64,000 nucleotides of DNA from JABABV01 sp965222755 (GCA_965222755.1 CBDCUK010000001.1:695389-759388); one strand, 5' to 3'. Counted from the stretch's first letter, positions 1 through 11,871 are shown. A program made the numbers and translations. Notes: generated by a model not told the origin, from the letters alone.

Positions 1-377
1 TTTTAATCCCAAAAGCAGGAACTTCAATTTGCAATAGTGAAGTTTTCCAATTAAAAGCAATCTATGATAAATTTTCAAATGTGAACATTATTGTTGGTTC
101 ATTAAATAGTCCTGAAGAATTAGCAAAATGAAAATCAGATAATGAATTACCTTTTTCATTTGTAACTGTTTCTAAAAAATGAGCAGAAACAAATAATTTT
201 TATGATCCTGAATTTAAATTAACTTTCAGAGTAACTTTAATTTTAGATCAAGATAATATCTTGTGAAGCAAAACAATTAATGCTGTTAAATTGCCCCGAT
301 CTGTTAAAGAAATTCTAAGATTATCAGAATCAATTAAAAGAATTAATGACGGAAAAACAGAACTTTGTAGCGTTTAA
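1..377 (+). CDS. tpx: Thiol peroxidase (Tpx-like peroxiredoxin), C-terminal part
   Basis: The 5' end lies outside the window; the visible frame ends at TAA 375-377 and gives about 124 residues. It starts LIPKAGTSICNSEVFQLKAI, which fits the peroxidatic-Cys loop of Tpx-type peroxiredoxins (Thr/Ser-x-x-Cys in a redoxin fold), followed by a thioredoxin-like core. Such enzymes reduce hydroperoxides in the cytosol. The resolving Cys expected near NELPFSFVTV is absent (AKWKSDNELP instead), so it may act as a 1-Cys enzyme, although another Cys lies near the C-terminus (ELCSV). Two TGA codons are read as Trp. The family call is good; the exact subfamily is less sure. Confidence 0.72.
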
Positions 378-414
378 TATTGATTATTATAGTTTTTTAT
401 AATTAAATTATAGT

Positions 415-462
415 AAAAAAGTTAGTTTTATTAGATATTTTTTAATAAAACTAACTTTTTTG
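415..462 (+). terminator. Rho-independent terminator after tpx
   Basis: Inverted repeat with arms AAAAAAGTTAGTTTTATTA and its complement around a short loop, ending in a T run. It lies 38 nt after the tpx stop. Confidence 0.85.
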
Positions 463-537
463 TTATAATTTTTACTAATTATGGTATTATATTTATTATT
501 AGAGAACATCAATACCAACAAGGTTAAGGTAAATAAA

Positions 538-1653
538 ATGAAATTATTATCAATTAATAAAAAACAAACAAGTCATCGAACACAAGGGATTATTTCAGGG
601 ATTAGTTGTTCTATTTTCTATGGTTTATATCCTGTTTTGCTAACGCTTTTAGCATTTAATAATGGATCAATTAAATGATCTTTTGGACCAAATGATACTT
701 ATAAAATTGTAATTTGAGGTTTTGTGTTAGTAGGGTTAAAAGAATTATTTAACACTATTTTTTCGATTTTTACAGCTTTAGTCCGAGGCCAAATAAAAAA
801 TTATTTTAAAAATATTTATGGGTTATTAAAAAATAAATGAGGATGATTAATTGTTTTGGGGGGCATAGTTTCTGGACCTATCGGTTACACATTTTTAACG
901 CTAGGAATTTTATTCTCAACCCCAGCTTATGGATCAGCATTCAGTTCATGAATGCCAATTTTTACAATGATTGGAGCAGTTTTAATATTCAAAGATAAAA
1001 TCAATTTTTATGGTTGAATTGGCGTTATTTTAACTTTTATGTCTGCTTTAATTATGGGAATTGTTGCCATTACTAATAGTGGTGTTTCTTCTCATAGCAA
1101 AACATTATTAATCGCTGGAATTGTATTAGCTTGCTTTGCGCCTTTGTGTTGAAGCTTTGAAAATATTTTAATAGATATAGCATTACGTTATTCAAATATA
1201 AATATTAAAACTGACACAATTGTTAATTTAAAAGTTCTTTCTGGTGCGTTAGCAGCTCCTTTTATTATTGTTATAGCAACCCTGTTTACCTCAGTAGGAA
1301 TTCCACAAGCTTTTAAATGATATGGTGAATTTTTTACTAATTGAAGTTTCTTGTGAGGAATTGCTTTAGTAGGAGCGGTAATGTTTGTTGGGCGTTTCTT
1401 CTTTTATAATTCTGTTCGATTAGCTGGTTCTGGTTTAGCTTCAGCTTTTTATAATAGTTGTACTTTAAGCACTGCTATTTTACAATCAATCTTTGCTAGT
1501 TTTGGTTTATTGAGTAGTGTTGCAGGTAGTGGAAACTATGATTTACATTGATGATTTTGAATATTCCTACTAATTATGATTGGCGGGATCTTACTCGTTT
1601 CTAAAAATAATGTTCGTAATCCGAAAGATCACGAAAATATTGTGTGAGAATAA
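538..1653 (+). CDS. DMT/EamA-family transporter
   Basis: A 371-residue polytopic membrane protein with about ten hydrophobic segments in two halves, typical of drug/metabolite transporters (EamA type). Recognisable stretches are GPIGYTFLTLGILFSTPAYG in the first half and RFFFYNSVRLAGSGLASAFY in the second, where EamA proteins have small-residue-rich helices. The ATG at 538 is preferred over an in-frame ATG at 481 because AAGGTTAAGGT lies just upstream of 538. Many Trp codons are TGA. The substrate cannot be read from sequence; DMT proteins move nucleosides, amino acids or other metabolites. It stands alone between a terminator and the promoter of the next gene. Confidence 0.75.
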
Positions 1654-1850
1654 TTTAATTAGTCCTTTATTTTTTATAAATTCGGTGCTATAATGGAATT
1701 TGGAATAATTAAAATTAGAAAAATTGAAATTGTCCCATTTTAACTTAAATTAAATTATTTTAAAAATACTTTATTATTATTTAAAAATCAAAATTATTTA
1801 AAAAAATCAAATTTTAAATAATTTATAATTAGTTAGGAGACATTAAATAT

Positions 1851-3533
1851 ATGTTAGCTAGATTACAGAATTTGGGTAAAGCACTTCTATACCCGATTGC
1901 TTGTATGCCTATCGCAGCTTTATTGATGCGTGTTGGAATATTTGCTGGTTCATTTCATAATGGAGTGGCAACAGACAACTTACAAGCCATTTTTGGAAAC
2001 ATTATAGCAGCTCCCGGAAATGCATTTTTCGGAAATTTAGGTCTTTTCTTTGCCATTGGTATTGCCTTTGGTTTAACGAAAGATTCTCGAGGTGAAGCAG
2101 CTTTAGTAGGTGCTTTAGCATTATTAGGATTAAAAGGGTTATTGTCAGAAAACGCATTACCTAGTTTATTCTATTCACATGTAATGGTTCATACTTTTAC
2201 ATCTAATGGGCACACAACTGCAAACGCAGCATCTCATTTACTATATACATCTACAGGTGGTAAAAACGGACTTGTTACAACTTGAAATATTATCCCAGGG
2301 GTACTTGGTGGTATTACTTCAGGTTGATTAACAGCTTTCCTTTATAATAGATATCGTGAAGTTGAATTACCATCAGCTTTAGGATTCTTCTCAGGACGCC
2401 GTTTCATTCCAATGATAACAACTTTTGCTATTTTTGGATTAGGACTTATCGCAGCATTAATTTTACCTTGAATTACTTACGTATTCGATGAATTCGGAAG
2501 TTGAGTTGTTCAACAATCGGTAAATACAAGTAACCAATCATTAATCGGATTATTAGCAGGACTTTACGGGATCTTAAATCGTTTATTATTACCATTTGGG
2601 TTACACCATATCGTAAATACAATATTCTGATTCCAAATTCCTTTAAGTGGTACAAGTGTAATCACAGGAGCACATACATCTGCTTTTGGAGATATCGCAG
2701 CTTTCGCTAAAGGTATTAAAGGAGCAGGAGTATTCCAATCAGGATATTTCCCAATTATGATGTTTGGTTTACCAGCAGCAGCAATAGCAATGATTTATTG
2801 TTCAGATACTGAAAACCGTAAAGCAACTATGGGAATTATGGGATCAGCAGCTCTAGTATCATTCTTTACAGGAATTACTGAGCCAATTGAATTCTCATTC
2901 GTATTCCTAGCACCAATGCTATATGGATTACATGTACTATTAACAGGAATTATTTCAGCAGTCGTCGTGGCTATGAATATCCATATTGGATTTGGATTCT
3001 CAGCAGGGTTATTTGATTACTTAATTTCAATGCCTACTTCATGAGATTACTTTAGAAATATTGGTACAATTTGATCAAATCCATTATGAATTTTACCTAT
3101 TGGGGCTCTTACTGGTATGATCTACTTCGGATTATTTACTTTCTTTATTAAGAAATTCGATTTAGCAACACCAGGACGTCACTCAAACATCATTTCAGAT
3201 GTAACAGAAACTCCAGAAGATCACCAAGGTTATAATGAAACTACAGAGGGTAAAATTAATAAACAAGCTAAACAAAATCATAAAACACAATGAGTTATTT
3301 TAGCAGAAAAAATATTACCTCTTTTAGGTGGAAATGATAACTTAGTAGAAGTTGGAAATTGTGCAACTCGCTTAAGAATTAAAGTCATAGATGGTTCTAA
3401 AGTAGACAAAGCAGCAATTAAAAAACTTAATGTATTTGGAGTAATCGCTCCATCTAAAACTGCAGTTCAAGTTATTGTGGGTCCCAAAGTTGAATTTGTG
3501 GCTAATGCAATCAAAGAAATGACAGGAAAATAA
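1851..3533 (+). CDS. PTS transporter EIICB, glucose/N-acetylglucosamine family
   Basis: A 560-residue PTS permease. The N-terminal IIC domain begins like NagE/PtsG (MLARLQNLGKALLYPIACMP) and spans about residues 1-410. After a linker comes a IIB domain with the phosphorylated Cys504 in VGNCATRLRI and a normal IIB end. No IIA domain is fused, so phosphate must come from a separate EIIA. With metK, nagA and nagB following on the same strand, GlcNAc or glucose is the likely substrate. RBS TTAGGAGA lies 9 nt before the ATG. An extended -10 (TGCTATAAT, -10 at 1689-1694) implies a leader of about 150 nt containing a small hairpin near 1792-1822, whose role I cannot tell. Confidence 0.88.
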
Positions 3534-3566
3534 AAACATTTTATTTACATCTTAAAAAAAACAATA

Positions 3567-3766
3567 TATAATAATTAGTAATTAAAATTATTAAGAGGCA
3601 ACGAGATGGAGAACGTCTTTGACTTGCGCCAACCTGATATTAAAATCAAGGTGGTTTGTTCCAGAGTGTAAAAACACTAACAATAACTAATTCCTTAATT
3701 ATTAACACCAAAAACCTCTTTCTAATTTTATTTTAAACAAATTAAAATTTAGAAAGAGGTTTTTTA
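3567..3766 (+). promoter_or_regulatory. Candidate SAM-I-like riboswitch controlling metK
   Basis: The metK leader carries GCGCCAACCTGAT, a 6-nt loop, then ATCAAGGTGGTTTGTTCC, matching the P3/J3-4 core of SAM-I riboswitches (GCAACC...AAGGTGC-AA-TCC). A small hairpin AGTGT/ACACT at 3665-3678 fits P4. AT-rich flanks could form P1. Just before the ATG, arms at about 3709-3730 and 3739-3765 form a strong hairpin that ends in T6 and also buries the RBS AGAAAGAGG. Segment 3584-3598 (...TTAAGAGG) can instead pair with CCTCTT...TAATTTT at 3714-3729 and break that hairpin. This is a complete off/on switch on paper. The P2 region is shorter than the SAM-I consensus, so the subclass is uncertain. Confidence 0.72.
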
Positions 3767-4945
3767 ATGCCTAAAAAAAATTTATTATTATTTTCTTCAG
3801 AATCAGTATCAGAAGGTCATCCTGATAAAATTTGTGATCAAATTTCAGATGCAATTTTAGATGCGTGTTTAGCACAAGATCCTTATTCACGAGTTGCCTG
3901 TGAAACTTTTGCAACAGCTCATAAATTAATTATTTCAGGAGAAATTACTACCAAAGCAAATGTAAATTATGAACAAGTAGCCCGCAATGTTTTAAGTCAT
4001 ATTGGTTATAGTATAAAAACTGGAATTGATCCTAATAAATATCCAATAGAGATTTTAATTAACAAACAATCACATGATATTGCGATCGGGGTTAACCATG
4101 CTAGTGATAAATCAGAAGAAGTCGGTGCTGGAGATCAAGGAATAATGTTTGGTTATGCAACTAATGAAACAGCTTCTTATATGCCTTTAGCTTTAACGAT
4201 TGCTCATGATTTAGTAAAAACAGCATCTCAACTAAGAAAAGATCAGATCTTTAAAAATGCGGGACCAGATATGAAATCAGAAGTAACAATTGATTATACA
4301 GATAAAAAAAATCCAAAAATTCATAGCGTATTATTATCAATTCAACATTATGACAATATTGATTTAAATGTTTTTTATGATTATGTTAAAAATTCCATTA
4401 TTAAACCAATCATTGAAAAACATTTACCGAATTCTAGTGATTTTAAAATGTTGATTAATCCTACAGGTCGCTTTGTAATTGGAGGACCAGTTGGTGACAC
4501 AGGACTAACAGGTCGTAAAATCATTGTTGATACTTATGGAGGATCAGCTCGCCATGGCGGAGGAGCTTTTTCTGGAAAAGATGCAACAAAAGTAGATCGT
4601 AGTGCTGCCTATGCCGCTCGTCATATTGCTAAAAATTTAGTTGCTGCAGGAATATCTCAAGAAATCGAACTACAATTATCTTATGCTATTGGAGTGGCTG
4701 AACCAACATCCATCTGAGTCGATACTAAAAACACTAGTAAATATGATGAATCAACAATTATTAACATCATTAGAAAAGTTTTCAATCTAACACCTAGTGG
4801 AATTATTAAAGAATTAGACTTGCAAAAGCCATGATACTTTAAAGTAAGCTCTTATGGACATTTTGGTCGTCAAGATATTACTGGTTTACCATGAGAACAA
4901 TTAAACAAAGTAGCAGAAATTAAAAAATTAATAAAAAATTTATAA
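3767..4945 (+). CDS. metK: S-adenosylmethionine synthetase (MetK)
   Basis: 392 residues, normal family length. It makes SAM from methionine and ATP in the cytosol, forming a multimer. Signature motifs are present: GHPDKICDQISDAILDACL near the N-terminus, GAGDQGIMFGYA (ATP/methionine loop), and GGGAFSGKDATKVDRSAAY (the glycine-rich P-loop-like motif). TGA codons at 4715 and further on are read as Trp; without this the protein would stop before its last domain. The ATG follows RBS AGAAAGAGGT, which lies inside a hairpin of the proposed SAM riboswitch, so end-product control of initiation or elongation is likely. It is not obviously co-transcribed with the upstream PTS gene. Confidence 0.96.
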
Positions 4946-5013
4946 ACTGTTTTTGATAAAAATTTACCATTTTTTTATGAAGAATAGTATAATATAAAAA
5001 GAGGTGATTATTT

Positions 5014-5802
5014 TTGAATAATCTATTAATAAACACAGATAAAAATACAGGATTAGATACTAGTATTATTATTTTAGCTGTTTTACTATTGATAACATGT
5101 GTTGTAATAGTATTGATCACGCTATTTTACTTTTTTTATTGGTTAAAACACTCATTATTTTGTAGGAAAAATAACAAACGTTTTAATGGGGCGGTCTTCG
5201 CTCGTAAAACAATGCAACATTATGGAGTACAAAATCCTAATGTTGTTTCAGCCTGAGTATGAGGCGGATACAAAATGTGAAACTACAATCGTCGTCAAAA
5301 TAAATTAACGTTAAAACGATGAACTTATAGTAGAAAATCACGTTGAACTTTAAATGAATCTATGGAAAATGGATATTTTGCAACATTGATCCAAAAAAAC
5401 GATAAAAGAATTTGATTATATCGTTTTGCTTCAAAATTAGCAGGATTTTTATCTTTCGGGGCATTTATTTTAGGATTTTACTTGATTTTACCACTTTTAT
5501 TTAGTGTTTCTAAGTCAGCAAGTTTACAATCTTGAGAAGTAAATATTTTTACAATTTTATTCGTAGGTATTGTTTTCATAACTTCTTGAATTGCAGTTAT
5601 TTGAAGAGTTGAAATTCTAAAAAAATCAAAATCATTTTTAGATGATTCACTTAAAAAAGGTGACATTACACTTTATGAATATACAGTAATTAGAAGAATT
5701 TTAAAACTAAGACTTTGATATGCTGTAGCAGAAGCAATCTATCATTCACTACAATTAGCACTACGTATTATGATTAAATATTCTAATAAGTTTAAACGAT
5801 AG
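5014..5802 (+). CDS. Degenerate YugP-like (zinc metallopeptidase family) membrane protein
   Basis: 262 residues beginning at TTG after a strong RBS (AAAGAGGTGATT). There is a TM segment near residues 9-38, a soluble part with VFARKTMQHYGVQN, then two TM segments and a basic tail. The order of elements resembles YugP neutral zinc metallopeptidases: TM, 'ARxIL..nGl', a 'hyd..xxLxLS' strand, a helix bearing the catalytic His, then TMs. The position where HExxH should lie reads TLNESMENGYFATLIQ, so both zinc-binding His residues are missing. If the relationship is right, the protein is not a peptidase. The remote homology is my inference; otherwise it is an unknown three-TM protein. It sits 13 nt before nagA. 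Confidence 0.5.
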
Positions 5803-5815
5803 AAGGTAACTTAAA

Positions 5816-7027
5816 ATGAAAACAACTTTAAAAAATATTAAAATTGTTAATTTCAATGAAACAATTAATGATGCAACTTTAATTTTAGAAAACGGAATTA
5901 TTAAAAGTATAAAAGCTAATAATTCGTCAAAAGTAAATGAAAAAGAAATTGATGCAAAAGATTTGATTGCCATTCCTGGATTTATCGATATGCATATTCA
6001 TGGAGCTTTTCGTAAAGATTTTATGGATAGTACACTTGATAGTTGAAAAACACTTTTATCTGATTTACCACTAGAAGGAACAACCTCAGTAGTAGCAGCT
6101 TCAATAACAGCAGATTTAAAAACTTTAACAAAAGCTTTAAAAGTTATGAATCAAGCGATTGAACTTCAGAAAGTCAATAAATTAGCACCTAAAACAACAA
6201 CTCTTTTAGGTTGTCATATGGAAGGGCCCTATATTTCTGAAGTTTTTAAAGGAGCTCATAAAAAATCTTTATTAAGAAAACCAAATATTAATGAAATTAG
6301 AGCATTGCAAAAAGCAGCTAATGGTAATGTTAAAATTATTACTTATGCTCCTGAGTTAGCAAACGAAACTTTTACAAAAGATTTAAAAGCATTAAATATT
6401 ATTCCATCAATTGGGCACTCAGATGCTAATTTTGAAGAAACTTTACAAGCTTTTAAAGACGGCGCTAATCATACAACGCATTTATATAATGCAATGAGTG
6501 GTTTCCGTCATCGCGATCCCGGAATCGTCGCTGCTAGTTTCCATAATAAAGGAAATATTTTAAACGAATTAATTTGTGATGGTATTCATGTTAAAAAAGA
6601 AATTATTGGATTAACTTATGAAATTCTTGGCCCCAATCGTATCGTACTAGTAACAGATGCGATCAATCCTAAAGGGTGCAAAGATGGCGATAATTATATT
6701 TCTGGAGGAATTAAAGTAGCTAAAAAAGGTGCTTTATTAACTTTATCAGGAACTGACACAATTGCTGGTAGCGGTGTGACAATGATCGAATGTTTTCGTA
6801 ACATCATCAGATATAGTGATGCTACTATTTCCGATGCCGTTAAAATGAGTTCTTACAATGCTGCTAAGCAGTTAAAAATAGAAGATAAAGTTGGTATAAT
6901 TAAAACAGGAATGATTGCTGATGTAATTGTTTTAAACGCTTATTTAGAAATTGTTGATGTTTTTGTTAAAGGAATATCAGTGTTTGGAAAATTAACAGCT
7001 CATGATTTAACGAAAGAGGAATATTAG
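5816..7027 (+). CDS. nagA: N-acetylglucosamine-6-phosphate deacetylase (NagA)
   Basis: 403 residues, normal length. It removes the acetyl group from GlcNAc-6-P to give glucosamine-6-P, after PTS import. The amidohydrolase fold is shown by the metal site MHIHG (His60, His62), CHMEGPYISEVFKGAH, the metal-binding GHSDANFEE, the substrate loop THLYNAMSGFRHRDPG and the catalytic Asp region LVTDAI. RBS GAAGGT precedes the ATG. It is followed after 2 nt by nagB, so the two are co-translated, and probably co-transcribed with the YugP-like gene upstream. Confidence 0.95.
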
Positions 7028-7029
7028 AT

Positions 7030-7758
7030 ATGAAAATAATTATTCTTAATAATACCGAAGAAATTGCTAAAAGATCAGCCAATATTTTTATTGAGCAAAT
7101 TAATAAAAAACCAGAATCTATTCTTGGACTAGCAACTGGTTCAACACCAGTAGCAACTTATGAATTATTAATTAAAGCTAATCAAAATAATCAGGTTGAT
7201 TTTAGCCAAGTTAAAACTTATAATTTGGACGAATATATTGGATTAAGTAAAAATCATCCGCAATCATATTATTATTTTATGAATAAATTTTTATTTGATA
7301 AGATTAATATCAACAAAAATAATATTCATATTCCTTCTGGTGAAGGAGATGTTGCTAAAAACATTGATATTTATAATAATTTATTAGATAATACTAAAAT
7401 CGATATTCAATTATTAGGTTTAGGGGTCAATGGTCATATTGGTTTTAATGAACCTGGAACTGACTTTAATAGTATTACTCATAAAGTAAAATTATCGACA
7501 AATACAATCAATACTAATGCAAGATTTTTTAAAGATGATTCGGATGTTCCTAAGTATGCTATTACGATGGGAATTAAAACTATTATGGAAGCTAAAACTA
7601 TTCTATTAATTGCATATGGAAAAAATAAAGCAAAGGCCGTCAAAGAGTTAATTGAGGGTAATCCTGATCCAAAATGACCTTGCACAATTTTACAATCACA
7701 CAAAAATGTAACTGTGATTCTTGATCAAGAATCAGCTAGTTTACTAAATAAAAAATAA
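7030..7758 (+). CDS. nagB: Glucosamine-6-phosphate deaminase (NagB)
   Basis: 242 residues, normal length. It converts glucosamine-6-P into fructose-6-P and ammonia, the step that brings amino sugars into glycolysis. Motifs are GLATGSTPVATYELL (phosphate loop), YNLDEYIGL (catalytic Asp region) and GLGVNGHIGFNEPG (active-site His and Glu). The allosteric pocket of the E. coli enzyme is not obvious, as in the shorter Gram-positive NagB. The start lies 2 nt after the nagA stop and 14 nt separate its stop from the next gene, so this is one operon. Confidence 0.96.
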
Positions 7759-7772
7759 AGGTAGTTGAAAAT

Positions 7773-8924
7773 ATGGATAAGAAAAATAACAATAACAAAA
7801 TTGATGATAATAAAAAATTATCAATTAATTTATTATCGAGTGCTCATAATGTTAAAGCAACTGGACCAGGATCAGCTTGAAGAGAATTTTTAAAAAACTT
7901 TAAAAATAAACCATTAATTGATAATTATGATGTTTTTGTAGATCGTAAAAAAGATGCAGATATTATTCATATTAATTCTCCGGATCCGCGTTATAAATTT
8001 CAAATGCGTCACGGAAGATATCGTGGGATAGTGCTTTACAATGTCCATTTTATTCCAGGAACTCATACAGATAATTCTTATGATCCACAAAACTTTATTC
8101 ACCGTTTTTTCGTCCGAAGTATTTTAAAGTGATCAATGCATTTTTTAACAAAATCAGATGAATTAGTTGTGGTAAATCCAATGTTTATTAATGATTTAGT
8201 ACGTTTAGGAATTTCGGAAGAGAAAATTACTTACATTCCAAATGTAGTTCATACTTCAGAATTTCATAAAGTTACAGCATCTGAAAAAGCTGAATTACGT
8301 AAAAAACATAATTTCTTCCCAGAAGATAAAATTATCATTGCAGTTGGACAATTACAAACTCGTAAAGGAGTTAAAGATTTTATTGAAGTTGCGAAAATGC
8401 TTCCAGAGTTCAAATTTATTTGATTAGGAAGTTTTGCTTTCAAAAAATTAAGTCATGGGCATCACGAAATTGAAGAGTTCGTTTCTAATCCGCCAGAAAA
8501 CGTTTTCTTCAAAGGTCGTGTACCAATTAATGAAGTTAATGAATATTTAAATTGCGCCAATATCTTTTTCATGCCAGCATTGAATGAATTATTTCCAATG
8601 TCAATTTTAGAAGCTGCTAATGTTGAAATACCAATGTTGTTAAGAGATTTACCAGAATATGCCGAAATATTTAGTTTCACTGATTATTTAAGAGCTAATA
8701 ATAATAAAGATTTTGCTGATATTATTAAAAACGTTTTAAATAATAAAGAAGCAACCAAATCAGCCGCAGCAACAAGTAAAGCAATTGCTACAAAATATTC
8801 TGCTGATATAATTTCCAAGCAATGAGATGATTATTACCAACGCATTAGTCATAAATACAAAGATCGTTTATCAAAACGTGATCTTCCGACTGCAAAGTCT
8901 GAAGCTAAAAAACGTTTTAAATAA
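7773..8924 (+). CDS. Family 4 glycosyltransferase (GT-B fold), probably membrane glycolipid synthesis
   Basis: 383 residues without a signal peptide or clear TM segment. The C-terminal half has the GT4 nucleotide-sugar domain: IIIAVGQLQTRKGVKDFIEV at the domain start and the E-x7-E motif in NELFPMSILEAANVEIPML. The N-terminal half has VKATGPGSAWREFLKN and the HINSPDPRY region. The basic tail could touch the membrane. Its stop lies 3 nt before the phosphomutase-flippase fusion, so the pair is probably translated together. In Mollicutes such enzymes often make mono- or di-glucosyldiacylglycerol, and the next gene would supply the sugar-1-phosphate precursor; that role is inferred from context. 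RBS AAGGTAG. Confidence 0.8.
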
Positions 8925-8927
8925 ATT

Positions 8928-11822
8928 ATGAATCCTAAAATAAATAATAAAGAATACGAAAAATGACTAAGCAATAAAGAGTTAGACTCAGAAATCAGAA
9001 ACGCAATTTTAAAAATTAAACCTAAAAAAATTGATGATTTTTTTGGTGAAGAATTAATTTTTAAAACTGCTGGTATCAGAGGATTAATTGGTCCAGGTAA
9101 TAAAAGACTTAATCTGTATACGATTAGAAAAGCAGCTATGAGTTTGGGTAAATATTTAAAAAATAAAAACCCCAACAGCATCAAACAAGGAATAGCAATT
9201 GCCCATGACAATCGTCATATGTCAAAAGAATTTAGTGTTTACAGTGCTCAAGTTTTAACAGCACTAGGTTTTAAAGTTTATTTATTTGAAAATAACGAAT
9301 TACAACCAACACCATTTCTATCTTTTGTCATCAGGCATCTTAAATTAGCATCAGGAATTGTAATCACAGCTTCTCATAACCCTAAAGAATATAATGGTTT
9401 TAAAGTTTATGGTGAAGATGGATGTCAACTTTTACCGAACGCAACTAACGCAATTACTAAAATATCTCAAACATTAGATTTTTTTACTATTAAATATGAT
9501 CAAGAATCACATTGATTAACAGTACCTGATAAAATTAGAGATTTATATATTGATAATTTATGTAAGGTCCCAGTGAATCATCAGATTGAAGAAAAAGCTT
9601 CGATTGTTTTTTCTCCACAACAAGGAACAGCAACAGTAATTATGGAATCGGTTTTTGAAAAACTTAATTATCGATATTTTACAGTTCCCGAACAAAGAGA
9701 TCCTAATCCTGATTTTGATCAAACAAAAACACCCAATCCCGAAAATCCAGAAGCTTATGATAAAATTATTAAATGTTTAAAAAATAAAAAATATGATATT
9801 GGTATTACAACTGACCCTGATGCAGATAGGGTTGGAGTTGTTTTAAAAGTTGGTTCTCAATATAAAATTTTATCTGGGAATCAAACATCAAGTATTTTAT
9901 TTTATTATTTAGTTAATAATTATCCCAAATTCAAAAAGAATCAGTTTTATATTGCCAAATCAACAGTTTCAACAACATTAGTAGATAAAATTGCTAATGA
10001 TTATGGTGTTGAAGTTAAAGAAACTTTAACAGGGTTTAAATGAATTGGTAATTTAATTGAAAATTATCAAGATAAAGAATTTTTATTTGGATTTGAAGAA
10101 TCATTTGGTTCTTTAATTAATGCTGATTTGTGTCGTGATAAAGATGCTCTTCAAACTGCAATTTTAATAGCTGATGCCGCTAGTTTTTATAAACAACAAG
10201 GTAAAACACTACATGATGTTTTATTGGAAATTTATCAAAAATATGGTTTCTTTTATGAAAAAACAGTCGCTCTATCAGTTGGTAGTGATGAAGAAATCAA
10301 TAGTTTTATGACAACAATGCGTCAAAACATAACAACTTTAGGTGATCTTAAAGTTACTAAATTTGAAGATTACAATAAAGGCATTAAAGGGTTCCCGAAA
10401 ACTAACATGTTGAAATTTTATTTAGAAGATGGTTCATGAATTGCAATTCGACCATCAGGAACCGAACCAAAATTAAAAATTTATTATTCTACTGTTTCTG
10501 AAGATAAAATAGAATCAATTATTAAATTTAGAAATATTGATAAAGACATTAAAGTTTTAACAAATATTTCTAAAGGAAAACAAATTTCAAAAAAAGAAGT
10601 TGCTATTTGATCATTCTGATGTGCTACTTTAATTGCGATTTTATTTATTTTAGTTTTTAAATTTTATAGTAGTAGTGGTAAAAATCCTTGGTCAGTTTTT
10701 GAAGTTATTTGAAATCATAGTTCCAAAGATCTGACATCATCAACAGTTTGATATTTTTTAATTTTCTTATTAACAGTATTTATTAACTGAATTCCATTTG
10801 CTGCTTTAGGCGTCTGGATTGTTGGTAAAAAATTTAATACTGGTTTAAAATATCGACATGCTGTTGTCGCGCAAATATTAGATAAAATCGTTTCTGGAAT
10901 TACTCCTTTTTCAACTGGGGGAGAAATTATTCAAATCTGATATTTACGTCGCAAAAAAGTTAATACTAATAAACTGATTTCCGCTTTATTTGTAGAAACA
11001 ATTATTAATCAAGTTGTTAAAATTATCATTGCGATTATTTTAATTCCTGCCGGATTAGTAATTTTACAAAAAACGTTTTTCGAAAACGGAAGTACTGGTT
11101 ATTGAGCATTAGCACTTGTGATTATTGGTTTCTTTATGGATATTCTAGCTGCCGTTATTTTCTTAATTGGAGGATTATCTTCAAGAATTCATAAAATGCT
11201 AATTCGCATAGTTTTAAAAGTTGGTGTTTGAGTAAGATACATCAAAGATTATGATAGTGAATTAGGACGCTTAGAATATGAAGCTTTCAAATTAAGAAAA
11301 ACACTTAAAGAAATCTGAATAGATAAAAAAACAATGTGACTATTAATTCTAGTTAACATTATTCCATCTTTTATTGCGGTTTTCTTCTTTGCTCAAAAAG
11401 CAATGGGGCCCGAAGTCTTAAGGTCAGATATTAGTTACTTTGCTTTTCTGTCATCACAGAAAATTGTAAACGTTGCAAATACGTTTATGCCAACTCCAGG
11501 TGGTGCCGGAACAATGGATGCTCTATTTTATACAATAAATCTCCATTCGTTCTCCAACCCTACTAGTGGCGTAATCAAAGATTTTACAGCCTTCTATCGC
11601 TTCTGAACATATATCATTCCTTTAGTGATCTCAATGGGATTCTTAATTATGGTATCTGTGAATGAAAAAATCTACGATACTATTAATAAAGAAAACATTA
11701 GAAATAATTTATACGGTAAAAAAATTGCCAAAAGAGTTAATTACTTTAAGTTCTATATTGGTGTGGTTGCCGCCGTCTTATTAATTTTATTTTTATTCTT
11801 TATGTTTCGTATATATGGATAA
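8928..11822 (+). CDS. Fusion: phosphoglucomutase/phosphomannomutase + YbhN/MprF-like flippase domain
   Basis: One uninterrupted frame of 964 codons (TGA as Trp). Residues 1 to about 540 form a complete alpha-D-phosphohexomutase: phosphoserine loop TASHNPKEYNGFKVY (Ser149), Mg site TDPDADRVGV (Asp296), sugar loop FGFEESFGS and phosphate loop RPSGTEPKLKIYY (near 508). A short charged linker leads at about 560 into a polytopic membrane region like the flippase part of MprF/YbhN (UPF0104): TPFSTGGEIIQIWYLRRK near 660 and PTPGGAGTMD near 855, with several TMs and a final TM. The mutase would make glucose- or mannose-1-P; the membrane part may flip a lipid. Every codon between the domains was read and no stop or frame change was seen. 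Confidence 0.85.
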
Positions 11823-11860
11823 AAAAAATACATCATTTAATTATAATGATGTATTTTTTT
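11823..11860. terminator. Bidirectional terminator between convergent operons
   Basis: Arms AAAAAATACATCATT and the complement around a short AT loop, with A and T runs on both sides. It serves both the fusion gene (+) and the hinT operon (-). Confidence 0.85.
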
Positions 11861-11871
11861 GTTTATAAATT

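Noticed and set aside
1792..1822. Hairpin in the PTS leader as a possible antiterminator (RAT) site
   Set aside because: Made only of A and T in a very AT-rich region and does not match the LicT/SacY consensus.
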